Shown here: piece after piece, positions 1-5,526 of the stretch
Numbering within the stretch: the first letter of the stretch is position 1
Layout of the letters: the number at the start of each line of letters is the position of its first letter
Source of the DNA: Deltaproteobacteria bacterium
GTDB taxonomy: Bacteria > Desulfobacterota > Binatia > UBA9968
Assembly (NCBI GenBank): GCA_016183145.1
Contig: JACPFE010000239.1
Location: 1-5,686 of the forward strand
Reading direction: 5' to 3'
DNA length: 5,686 bases
Notes under the pieces: generated by a model
Seen by the model: only the letters and a program-made list of their open reading frames with translations
Told to the model about the DNA's origin: nothing
Database searches by the model: none
Program-made: the position numbers and the translations under genes

Positions 1-210
1 ATTGGCTTCCAAACCTTCCGCCTTGAGAAAGCCCTTGTCGATGGCGACGTAGGACGGGATGTGAAAACCGCTGCCGCCGGTGGTGCGACCGACCTTGATC
101 GGCTGCGCGAAAAGCTGGCTAACGGCGACGAGCGTCACCACAGCAATTGACAGCGCCACCATCATGATACAGCAAGCATAGGCCCTCCGAATTGAGTTAA
201 CTGTTTCCAT
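1..210 (-). CDS. ABC transporter substrate-binding protein, NMT1/SsuA-like (N-terminal part)
   Basis: The visible 70 residues read from an ATG at 210 leftward and run off the window, so the C-terminal bulk is missing. Residues 1-36 look like a Sec signal peptide: Arg8-Arg9, a hydrophobic core at about 15-30, and a likely cleavage after Ala35 in SQLFAQ. The mature start (IKVGRTTGGSGFHIPSYVA) followed by IDKGFLKAEGLEA is characteristic of periplasmic binding proteins of the NMT1/SsuA/TauA type, where the first strand leads into a helix annotated as 'A.dkGfFkkeGLe'. Such proteins capture a small ligand outside the inner membrane and deliver it to an ABC permease. The ligand cannot be told from this fragment. 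The start is fixed by AGGAG at 218-222, 7 nt upstream. Met16 and Met17 are possible starts but would lose the signal charge and the Shine-Dalgarno. The gene diverges from the extended SDR at 497. Confidence 0.85.
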   Translation of the reverse strand, partial: METVNSIRRAYACCIMMVALSIAVVTLVAVSQLFAQPIKVGRTTGGSGFHIPSYVAIDKGFLKAEGLEAN

Positions 211-253
211 CGATTTGCTCCTTTCTCGTCAGTGAATGGGCCGATCTCAAACT

Positions 254-283
254 ATGATAGTCCTACCGACGGTACCAAGGCAA
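254..283 (-). promoter_or_regulatory. Candidate sigma70-type promoter of the substrate-binding protein gene
   Basis: On the minus strand TTGCCT (278-283, 4/6 to TTGACA) is followed after 18 bp by TATCAT (254-259, 5/6 to TATAAT). Transcription would begin near 247, giving a leader of about 37 nt that includes the AGGAG site at 218-222. This is a consensus match by eye, not a measured start. Confidence 0.5.
264..274. promoter_or_regulatory. Palindrome TACCG-A-CGGTA inside the promoter spacer, possible operator
   Basis: TACCGACGGTA is an 11-bp palindrome, perfect apart from its central base. It lies between the proposed -35 (278-283) and -10 (254-259) boxes of the substrate-binding protein gene, where a bound repressor would block RNA polymerase or a MerR-like activator would act. 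The arms are short, so chance is a real alternative. Confidence 0.3.
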
Positions 284-310
284 GCCGTTTTGGTAATGGT
301 TCAGTTTGCC

Positions 311-378
311 AAGATCCCTCACTGCGTTTCGGGATGACAAATCGCTTAAGTGTCATTCCGAGCAAAGCGAGGAATCTT
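311..378. repeat. REP-like inverted repeat (AAGATYCCTCRCT...CGGRATGACA family)
   Basis: The left arm (311-339) and right arm (351-378) are imperfect reverse complements, sharing AAGAT-CCTC-CT at one end and CGG-ATGACA at the other with a one-base length difference, around an 11-nt loop (340-350). The right arm contains CATTCCGAGCAAAGCGAGG; similar 'cattccgagcgaagcgaggaatct' sequences recur between genes in many bacterial genomes and give rise to spurious predicted peptides containing HSEQSEESF. It is likely a non-autonomous, REP/MITE-like intergenic element that forms a stem-loop. No flanking target duplication or transposase is visible here. Confidence 0.7.
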
Positions 379-392
379 TCTTGATATCAAGA
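379..392. repeat. Perfect 14-bp palindrome abutting the REP-like element
   Basis: TCTTGATATCAAGA is a perfect palindrome beginning directly at the end of the right arm of the inverted repeat at 311-378. It might be the outer part of the same repeat element or an independent dimer-binding site about 45 bp upstream of the proposed -35 of the extended SDR gene. The sequence does not decide between these. Confidence 0.4.
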
Positions 393-437
393 GCCATCTA
401 CGATTCTAAATGGACCCCTACCGCCATTTTTCATGGT

Positions 438-466
438 TTGACAGCACCGCGGCAGCCACCTAATGT
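438..466 (+). promoter_or_regulatory. Candidate promoter of the extended SDR gene
   Basis: A perfect TTGACA at 438-443 is followed after 17 bp by TAATGT at 461-466. The -10 box matches TATAAT at only 3/6 positions, but these are the most conserved ones (T1, A2, T6). Initiation would fall near 473, leaving a leader of about 24 nt that contains the AGGAGGA ribosome binding site. Confidence 0.5.
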
Positions 467-479
467 ATGTGTTACATAC
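465..479. promoter_or_regulatory. Perfect inverted repeat GTATGT-GTT-ACATAC over the expected transcription start
   Basis: GTATGTGTTACATAC has two perfect 6-bp arms around a 3-bp centre. It overlaps the end of the proposed -10 box and spans the expected start site near 473, a classical position for a repressor operator. The GT-N3-AC core resembles GntR-type operators, but it does not fit the fuller FadR-like TNGTNNNACNA pattern, so the regulator family is left open. It could instead form a weak hairpin just before the ribosome binding site. Confidence 0.4.
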
Positions 480-483
480 CTTC

Positions 484-490
484 AGGAGGA
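484..490 (+). promoter_or_regulatory. Strong Shine-Dalgarno AGGAGGA that sets the start of the extended SDR
   Basis: AGGAGGA lies 6 nt before the ATG at 497. The reading frame is open further upstream to an ATG at 467, but that codon lies inside the inverted repeat near the predicted transcription start, has no ribosome binding site, and would add ten residues before the conserved MNILITGAG start of the fold. Confidence 0.9.
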
Positions 491-496
491 ACAATC

Positions 497-1444
497 ATGA
501 ACATTCTCATCACCGGTGCCGGTCTGATCGGAAGCCATACCGCGCGACAAGCCGTCGACGCGGGCAATAAGGTCGTCCTCTTCGATCTCGCTCCCAACCG
601 GGAGTACCTCGAGAAAGTCGTCGGCAAGGGCCGCGCCGACATGGTCGCCGCGGACATGCGCGATTTGCCGGCGTTGATCAGCGCGCTGGATCGTTTCCAG
701 GTCGATACCCTCGTTCACACCGCCGGTCTCATCGGCAAGCGCGTCGCGGAGAATTCCTATACGGGCGCGACCAACAATATTCTCGGCACCATCAACGCGC
801 TGGAAGCCGCCCGGCTGCGCAAAGTTCGGCGCCTCGTATACGTCAGTACCTTCGGCGTTTACGACCGGTCTAAGATCAGCGGTAGCGTCGTTCGCGAAGG
901 CGACGCGGTCGGCGGCCACAACCTTTACACGGTTACCAAGCTCTGCTCCGAGCATCTGGTTCACTCTTATACGGAGCAATACGGGCTCGATACCATCATC
1001 ATCCGCCCCGCGGGAGTTTTCGGCCGCGGCCACTACGTCGGCGGCTCCACCGTCGGCATGATCATGCGCGATCTCGCGCTGGCCGCGATCAAGGGCGACC
1101 CTTTCACCATTGACTCCAAGGTCTACGCGCCCAACGAAGTCGTGTATGCCAAAGACGTAGCCTCGGCGATCAATCTCGCCTGTCAGGCGAAGAATCCGCA
1201 GCAAAGAACCTACAACGCCGGCAGCGGCGTCGTCACCGGCCCAGAAGACCTGGCGCGAATCGTAAAGGAATTGGCGCCAAACATCGACGTGAAAGTCACC
1301 GGCTCCAGCGCTGAAGGCTCGAGCAAGAGCGCACCCCTCGACCTCAGCGTGTCCAAAGCCGAACTCGGCTACGCGCCCAAGTATCCGCTCAAAGAAGCGT
1401 TGCGGGATTACATGGATGAACTGTGGGGAGATCACCGGAACTGA
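497..1444 (+). CDS. NAD-dependent epimerase/dehydratase family protein (extended SDR), 315 aa
   Basis: This is a single Rossmann-fold enzyme of the extended short-chain dehydrogenase/reductase class, the group of nucleotide-sugar epimerases, dehydratases and reductases. Residues 1-12 give MNILITGAGLIG with the TGxxGxxG dinucleotide motif. Asp30 at the end of the second strand suggests NAD rather than NADP. Asp54 (AADMRD) is the usual adenine-contacting acidic residue. HTAGLIG (74-80) matches the fourth strand, YVSTFGVY (115-122) carries the active-site Ser/Thr, and Tyr144-x3-Lys148 is the catalytic pair. IIIRPAGVFGRG (167-178) is the conserved strand before the substrate domain. The 315-residue length is typical. 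The substrate-binding C-terminal half does not point to a specific sugar or steroid-like substrate, so no gene symbol is given. It stands alone on the plus strand, divergent from the ABC binding protein and convergent with the glycosyltransferase. Confidence 0.9.
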   Translation: MNILITGAGLIGSHTARQAVDAGNKVVLFDLAPNREYLEKVVGKGRADMVAADMRDLPALISALDRFQVDTLVHTAGLIGKRVAENSYTGATNNILGTINALEAARLRKVRRLVYVSTFGVYDRSKISGSVVREGDAVGGHNLYTVTKLCSEHLVHSYTEQYGLDTIIIRPAGVFGRGHYVGGSTVGMIMRDLALAAIKGDPFTIDSKVYAPNEVVYAKDVASAINLACQAKNPQQRTYNAGSGVVTGPEDLARIVKELAPNIDVKVTGSSAEGSSKSAPLDLSVSKAELGYAPKYPLKEALRDYMDELWGDHRN

Positions 1445-1498
1445 GTTCTCGGCTTCGAAGAGTCTCGACTTGATATTGTCAGGACTCGGGTTTAGCTA

Positions 1499-1526
1499 GA
1501 AACTTGAAACTGGGAACTGAAAACTG
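1499..1526. repeat. Degenerate tandem heptamer GAAACTG x4
   Basis: Four consecutive 7-nt units read GAAACTT, GAAACTG, GGAACTG and AAAACTG. The array fills much of the 83-bp convergent gap 1445-1527 and ends 1 bp from the minus-strand stop codon of the glycosyltransferase (1528-1530). No convincing hairpin with a U-tract was found in this gap on either strand, so how the two converging transcripts end is unclear. Confidence 0.6.
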
Positions 1527-1527
1527 C

Positions 1528-2238
1528 TCAATCCCCGAGCCGGTAGCGGATCATATAATAGAGCGCCGCGACGCAGTCTTTCCAGGTGATTTTTTTCCCC
1601 TCTTCGTAGGTTCGCCCGTGATAGGAGATCGGCACCTCGTAGAAGCGGCAGCCGCGCTTGGCGAGCTTCATGGTGACCTCCGGCTCGAAGCCGAAGCGCT
1701 TGGATTTTAACTCGATGCCTTTCAGCGCCTCGGCACGAAAGACTTTATAGCCCACTTCCATGTCCGAGAGGTTTAGGTTGGTCAGCATGTTGGAAATTGT
1801 CGTGAGAAGATGGTTGCCCATGGAATGCCAGAAGAACAGCACCCGGTGTGCGCCGCCGCCGGCGAAACGCGTGCCATAGACGACGTCGGCGAGGCCGGCT
1901 TGTATCGGCTCCAACAATCGCGGGTAATCCGTTGGATGATATTCCAGGTCGGCGTCCTGGACGATGACCACATCGCCGGTGGCGTGACTCAGCGCGGTCT
2001 TGAGCGCCGCGCCTTTGCCCTGATTCACGGGATGCAAGAAAACATGGAGCTTGTTCAGCGGATCAGTCGCGCGAGCGCTGTCTTCTTCCAAGCGCTTGAG
2101 AATTTCCCGGCCTCGGTCCGTGGAGCCATCGTCCACTAGAATAATTTCCTTCGCCAGCGGAACGGCGCAGACGCGGCGCACGACTTCTGCCAACGTGCCG
2201 GCTTCGTTATAAACCGGAATCAGGACGGAGAGCTTCAC
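1528..2238 (-). CDS. Family 2 glycosyltransferase, DPM1/polyprenyl-phosphate sugar synthase-like, 236 aa
   Basis: This is a GT-A fold inverting glycosyltransferase of family GT2. The N-terminus MKLSVLIPVYNEAGTL, the nucleotide-binding DDGSTD (36-41), NQGKGAAL (72-79), the metal-binding DAD (95-97) and YGTRF (121-125) are all intact. SDMEVGYKVFR (158-168) and RFGFEPEVTMKLAK (181-194) are typical of the dolichol-phosphate-mannose/glucose synthase subgroup. Family members transfer a sugar from an NDP- or GDP-donor to a polyprenyl phosphate at the inner face of the membrane. No transmembrane segment is evident, unlike two-helix GtrB/ArnC-type relatives, so it resembles soluble DPM1-like forms. 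The exact sugar is not predictable. The start is GTG (2238-2236), overlapping the upstream PAC2 stop as GTGA; there is no good Shine-Dalgarno, so expression probably depends on translational coupling. Confidence 0.88.
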   Translation of the reverse strand: MKLSVLIPVYNEAGTLAEVVRRVCAVPLAKEIILVDDGSTDRGREILKRLEEDSARATDPLNKLHVFLHPVNQGKGAALKTALSHATGDVVIVQDADLEYHPTDYPRLLEPIQAGLADVVYGTRFAGGGAHRVLFFWHSMGNHLLTTISNMLTNLNLSDMEVGYKVFRAEALKGIELKSKRFGFEPEVTMKLAKRGCRFYEVPISYHGRTYEEGKKITWKDCVAALYYMIRYRLGD

Positions 2239-3020
2239 TGCTCGAATTCGCGCTTCTTGAGTTCGCGCACGAAGGCCGAAAGGTTGGGGTCGGCGTTGAC
2301 TGCGTCATTGATTTTGGCCTGGAAATCAGCCGCGGCTTTTTCCAGCGGACTCATATCGACCCGCAGTCCGATCCACTGGTTAAGCCGCAAAAGCAACGCC
2401 AAGGTGCCTCTCGGGTTGGGTGAAACCGACAGGTAATGGGGCAGCGAAGCCCACAGGCTCAAATGGGAAACATTGGCTACGCGGCAGGCATCGGCCAACA
2501 CGCCGACGATGCCGGTCGGCCCTTGATAGCGCGAAGGGACGAGATCGAGTTGTTCGACCAGCTTGGCATCCGTGGAAAAACCCGTCAGGGGAACCGGCCG
2601 GGTGTAGAGAACTTCGTCGAGATAAGCGCCCAGGGTAACCACCATTTCCACCCGGCACTCGTGCGTGAACCGAAGCATGGTCTCGGTAAAAGTTCGCCAG
2701 CGTAGATGCGGCTCGGCGCCGATGCCGAGGATAAAATCTCTCTCAACGCCCATCCCGGCGCCGAAATAAAAATCGTACGAAGGCCAGTGGATTTCCCTGA
2801 TCTTGCTTTCGTTCAAACGAACTACCGGCCGCTGCCTGTAGAAATCGTAAAACTCTTCGGGGTCGATGCTGGCAAATTTCTTTGCCAGCAACTGGTCGGC
2901 GAGATAACGCACCGCGGTGGTTGCCGACGCGCCGGCATCGCTCCAGCCGGCAAACGCAAGCAGCAACACGGGGTTTCTCAAGGAGGGCCGGCTATCGAAA
3001 GCCAGAGGATCGGTGGTCAT
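2235..3020 (-). CDS. PAC2 family protein, 261 aa
   Basis: The protein matches the PAC2 (proteasome assembly chaperone 2-like) family, found in archaea, actinobacteria and scattered other bacteria. Diagnostic segments are LLLAFAGWSDAGASATTAVRY (19-39, the GW.DAG loop), the FYDFYRQRPVV segment (57-67), YQGPTGIVGVL (165-175) and the ASLPHYLSVSPNPRGTLALL region (191-210). The tail at about 226-261 is charged and helical, possibly a short coiled coil. Eukaryotic relatives help assemble the 20S proteasome; the biochemical role of bacterial members is not settled and no proteasome or Pup gene is visible here. Length is normal for the family. It is the first gene of a two-gene operon with the glycosyltransferase (4-bp overlap). 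The ATG at 3020-3018 lacks a recognisable Shine-Dalgarno and lies only about 20 bp from a TATAAT box, suggesting a short leader. Confidence 0.85.
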   Translation of the reverse strand: MTTDPLAFDSRPSLRNPVLLLAFAGWSDAGASATTAVRYLADQLLAKKFASIDPEEFYDFYRQRPVVRLNESKIREIHWPSYDFYFGAGMGVERDFILGIGAEPHLRWRTFTETMLRFTHECRVEMVVTLGAYLDEVLYTRPVPLTGFSTDAKLVEQLDLVPSRYQGPTGIVGVLADACRVANVSHLSLWASLPHYLSVSPNPRGTLALLLRLNQWIGLRVDMSPLEKAAADFQAKINDAVNADPNLSAFVRELKKREFEQ

Positions 3021-3040
3021 GACGATTTTAATCTACCACA

Positions 3041-3046
3041 ATTATA
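3041..3046 (-). promoter_or_regulatory. Consensus -10 box TATAAT of the PAC2-glycosyltransferase operon
   Basis: On the minus strand a perfect TATAAT ends 20 bp before the PAC2 ATG. Initiation would fall near 3034, giving a leader of about 14 nt without a Shine-Dalgarno. No good -35 is seen at 16-18 bp; TTGAAC lies 25 bp upstream, too far for standard spacing and part of the GTTCAA repeat, so an activator or another sigma factor may be involved. Confidence 0.45.
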
Positions 3047-3070
3047 CCCGGCGTCTCCAGTCCTAAACGA

Positions 3071-3154
3071 CGTTCAAGAAGTTCAAACCGTTCAAGTCGT
3101 TCAAAGCGTTATCCGGATTCGCCGACGGCTCGAACGATTGGAACGGTTTGAACC
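3071..3154. repeat. 9-nt-period GTTC array with inverted GAAC counterpart (long imperfect hairpin)
   Basis: GTTC occurs at 3072, 3081, 3090 and 3099, exactly 9 nt apart (unit cGTTCAAgn). GAAC occurs at 3132, 3141 and 3150, also 9 nt apart. The two blocks are reverse complements: 3081-3093 pairs without a mismatch with 3141-3153, and pairing continues to 3102/3132 with one mismatch and one G-T pair, leaving about 29 nt between the arms that can pair only partly. It lies between the PAC2 and polB promoters and contains no supported gene, so it could be an extrudable hairpin, an intergenic mobile repeat, or a cluster of binding half-sites. Confidence 0.75.
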
Positions 3155-3220
3155 AGGTACCCATTCATCTCTTTCAAGTCTGCGACTTAGCCGGAATGGC
3201 TGGGACTTTGCCGCCTGCTT

Positions 3221-3229
3221 TGCTATAGT
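3221..3229 (+). promoter_or_regulatory. Extended -10 promoter (TGC-TATAGT) of the family B polymerase gene
   Basis: TATAGT (3224-3229, 5/6) preceded by TGC forms an extended -10 element, which can work with a poor -35; the hexamer 17 bp upstream (TGGGAC) is indeed poor. The box ends 11 bp before the ATG at 3241, so transcription from it would start about 5 nt before the start codon. Two small inverted repeats, AAGTC-TGC-GACTT (3176-3188) and AGCC-GGAAT-GGCT (3189-3201), sit side by side just upstream. Confidence 0.45.
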
Positions 3230-3240
3230 GAAAAAAAACT

Positions 3241-5493
3241 ATGACGGCGAATTGGCACCCACTCCCGCCCCTGTTTCAAAAAAACGAGGTCCTGTTCGGC
3301 CACGATGGCACGCCCGCGCTGATCGCCTTCGAGATCGAGGGTGCGAACCAGGTAAAAATATTCTCCCGCGACGACAAGCAAATCCATACCGCAAGCGCGC
3401 CGTTTGAGCCGTTCCTCCTGCTCGAGGGCGAAGCCGATTTAAAAGGTTGGAAAGGCGAAGCCAAGATCGAGACGCTGAGCGGCAAAGGCGCTTTCAATCG
3501 GCTGGCGCTCTTTCCCGATCTCAAGCAACTCGAGGACGCGCGGTCCCATCTCCAGAAGACAACCGGCAAAAGCCCCTCGGCGACCGACGCGCCTTACTGG
3601 TACTTCAGCGACCCCTTGCAGCAATATCTCCTGCTCTCGGGCAAGACCCATTTCCTGGGCATGACGTCTCGCGACCTGAAGCGCATGCAGCTCGACATCG
3701 AGACCTACTGCCAGGCGGGCTTTGAGTTTCCCAATGCGGCGCGCGAGTCTGACCGGATCACCGCGATTGCTCTGTCGGACTCTACGGGCTGGGAGCGCCT
3801 GATTTCCGGCAAGGAATACGGCGAAGCCGAAATGCTCGGCGAGATGGTCAAGGAAATCCGGCAACGCGACCCCGACGTGATAGAGGGCCACAATCTGTTC
3901 CGCTTCGACCTGGAATACATCGAAGCTCGGGCGAAAAGACATAGGGTGAAGCTCGGCATCGGGCGCGACGGCTCGCCGCTCGCCGGCCACGCCTCGCGCA
4001 TGCAAATCGCCGAGCGCGCCATCACCTACCGGAAATACGAAATCTTCGGCCGCCACATCATCGATACCTGGATATTAGCCCAGCACTACGACGTGGCCAC
4101 TCGTGAGTTGGAAAGCTTCGGTCTAAAGGAGATCGCGCGCCACTTCGGCGTTGCCGGCAGCGACCGGACTTACGTCCCGGGGGACAAAACCAGTTGGTAT
4201 TTTGACCACGACTCGGACACCTTGTTCCGCTACGCGCTGGACGACGTGCGCGAGACTCGCGCGATCTCCGACCTGCTCTCGCCGAGTTACTTCGTCGAGG
4301 CACAGATTTTTCCTTACAGTTACCAGAACATCCCGCTGCGCGGCAACGCGACGAAGATCGATGCGCTTTTTCTGCGCGAGTACCTGCACCAGCGCCGAGC
4401 GGTGCCGCGCGCCGACGAAGGCCGCGAGGTCGTCGGCGGATTTACCGATATGGAGCACCAGGGAACCGCGCGCCATGTTCTGCACTGCGACGTGACCTCG
4501 CTCTATCCTTCGATCATGCTGGTTTACAACTATCTGCCTAAAAAAGACGAGCTCGGCGTCTTCACGGGGCTGCTGCGCGATCTGCGCGCTTTTCGCGTCA
4601 AGGCCAAGGAGCTGGCGCGGGACGCGCGCGACGAGGAAAGCAAGATTTATTTCAATGCGCTCCAGTCGACGTTTAAAATTTTGATCAACTCCTTTTACGG
4701 CTACCTAGGTTTTCCGATGGGCCATTTCAACGACTTCGAGGCGGCGAATCAGGTGACGGCCAAGGGCCGGGAGCTGATCCAATCCGCGGTCGCCTGGCTC
4801 AAACAGAAAGGCGCGCAGATCATCGAAGTCGATACCGACGGCATCTACTTCGTGCCGCCGCCGGCAGTGAACAGCCCGCTGGAAGAGGAGCGGCTGATCG
4901 CCAGCCTCGGCGAAATTCTTCCCAAAGGCATCGACCTCGAGCTCGACGGCCGCTACCCCGCGATGTTCAGCTACAAAATGAAGAACTACGCGCTGCTCGA
5001 TGAGCAGGGACGCCTGCGCATCAAAGGCTCGGGGCTGCGCTCCCGCGGCCTCGAGCTGTTTCAGCGCGAGTGGCTGGAAGAGATGCTGGCGTTGCTACTC
5101 AAGGATGAGAGAAAGAAGATTCCCGATCTCTATCGGCGCTACCTTGACGATCTGGAGAACCACCGCAAAGACATTTCCTGGATCGCCAAGACCGAAACGC
5201 TGCAAGATTCCTTGGACAACTATCAGGCAAAAGTTAAGGCGAAAAAGCGCAACGCCGCGGCGCCCTATGAATTGGCATTGAAAGCCGAGCGGCCTTACCA
5301 GCCCGGCGATCAGATCTCCTACTACGTGACCGGCACCAAGGCGAAGGTTAAGATCAGCGAGAATTGCAAGCTCGCCTCGCAGTGGGACGCGAACAATCCC
5401 GACGAGAACGTCGAGCACTACAAGGCGAAGCTGGAGGAGCTGTACGAGAAGTTCAAGCCGTGGATCGAAGGGGAAGGAACGAGTGCTGAGTAA
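3241..5493 (+). CDS. polB: Family B DNA polymerase with 3'-5' exonuclease, 750 aa
   Basis: This is a complete family B polymerase, similar in size to E. coli Pol II (783 aa). The proofreading domain has Exo I Asp152-Ile-Glu154, Exo II Asn218...Phe222-Asp223 and Exo III Tyr331-x3-Asp335. A VVGGF segment (397-401) fits the YxGG linker. The polymerase domain has motif A DVTSLYPSI (417-425), motif B Lys479-x3-Asn483-Ser-x-Tyr-Gly487 and motif C Asp531-Thr-Asp533-Gly, so all metal ligands are present. KMKNY (579-583) and KGSGLRSR (595-602) match the conserved thumb/primer-template contacts. Bacterial members usually serve in damage-related synthesis; that role is inferred here. The start is the only possible one: a TGA in frame lies at 3229-3231 and the next Met is residue 141. 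There is no Shine-Dalgarno, only A8, before the ATG. The last codons (TSAE) and the stop lie in the repeat beginning at 5478. The symbol reflects the family, not proven orthology with E. coli polB. Confidence 0.93.
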   Translation: MTANWHPLPPLFQKNEVLFGHDGTPALIAFEIEGANQVKIFSRDDKQIHTASAPFEPFLLLEGEADLKGWKGEAKIETLSGKGAFNRLALFPDLKQLEDARSHLQKTTGKSPSATDAPYWYFSDPLQQYLLLSGKTHFLGMTSRDLKRMQLDIETYCQAGFEFPNAARESDRITAIALSDSTGWERLISGKEYGEAEMLGEMVKEIRQRDPDVIEGHNLFRFDLEYIEARAKRHRVKLGIGRDGSPLAGHASRMQIAERAITYRKYEIFGRHIIDTWILAQHYDVATRELESFGLKEIARHFGVAGSDRTYVPGDKTSWYFDHDSDTLFRYALDDVRETRAISDLLSPSYFVEAQIFPYSYQNIPLRGNATKIDALFLREYLHQRRAVPRADEGREVVGGFTDMEHQGTARHVLHCDVTSLYPSIMLVYNYLPKKDELGVFTGLLRDLRAFRVKAKELARDARDEESKIYFNALQSTFKILINSFYGYLGFPMGHFNDFEAANQVTAKGRELIQSAVAWLKQKGAQIIEVDTDGIYFVPPPAVNSPLEEERLIASLGEILPKGIDLELDGRYPAMFSYKMKNYALLDEQGRLRIKGSGLRSRGLELFQREWLEEMLALLLKDERKKIPDLYRRYLDDLENHRKDISWIAKTETLQDSLDNYQAKVKAKKRNAAAPYELALKAERPYQPGDQISYYVTGTKAKVKISENCKLASQWDANNPDENVEHYKAKLEELYEKFKPWIEGEGTSAE

Positions 5494-5526
5494 CGAGTCC
5501 TGAGTCCTGAGTAACGAGTTCTGAGT
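5478..5526 (+). repeat. Direct repeats AACGAGTNCTGAGT, three copies, entering the 3' end of polB
   Basis: Copies lie at 5478-5491, 5492-5505 and 5513-5526, with an extra CCTGAGT at 5506-5512. The first copy encodes the last polymerase residues and the TAA (5491-5493) lies on the junction to the second. Downstream, ACTCAGCACTCAGG occurs twice in perfect tandem (5547-5560 and 5561-5574), the inverted version of the same CTGAGT theme. Similar CTGAGT/ACTCAG intergenic repeats are found in many environmental bacterial genomes. Confidence 0.8.

Noticed and set aside
306..500. 64-codon open frame containing CHSEQSEESF
   Set aside because: The frame translates the REP-like inverted repeat, has no ribosome binding site, and overlaps the promoter and start of the extended SDR. 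Peptides of this kind are known artefacts of that repeat family.
482..1435. 317-codon open frame antisense to the extended SDR
   Set aside because: It is a high-GC shadow of a gene with clear catalytic motifs and a strong Shine-Dalgarno. Its translation is low-complexity, with no recognisable domain.
1448..1490. Intrinsic terminator in the convergent gap after the extended SDR
   Set aside because: Only short pairings such as CTTCGAAG and GAGTC/GACTC with a long loop are present, and no T-run follows on either strand.
3072..3102. Alphaproteobacterial-type LexA box (GTTC-N7-GTTC)
   Set aside because: The GTTC words are separated by N5, not N7, and recur as a longer inverted repeat array, so a standard SOS box cannot be claimed; only a general regulatory possibility is kept as a finding.
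3071..3154. CRISPR array
   Set aside because: The spacing is a constant 9 nt with near-identical units; there are no 25-40 nt repeats separated by unique spacers and no cas genes.
2706..3407. 233-codon plus-strand frame spanning the 3071-3154 repeat
   Set aside because: It runs antisense through PAC2, across the intergenic repeat (giving VQ/ERLER-like periodic residues) and out of frame into polB; no family resemblance.
3439..4056. 205-codon frame antisense to polB
   Set aside because: It is a codon-structure shadow of the conserved exonuclease region of polB and has no start signals.
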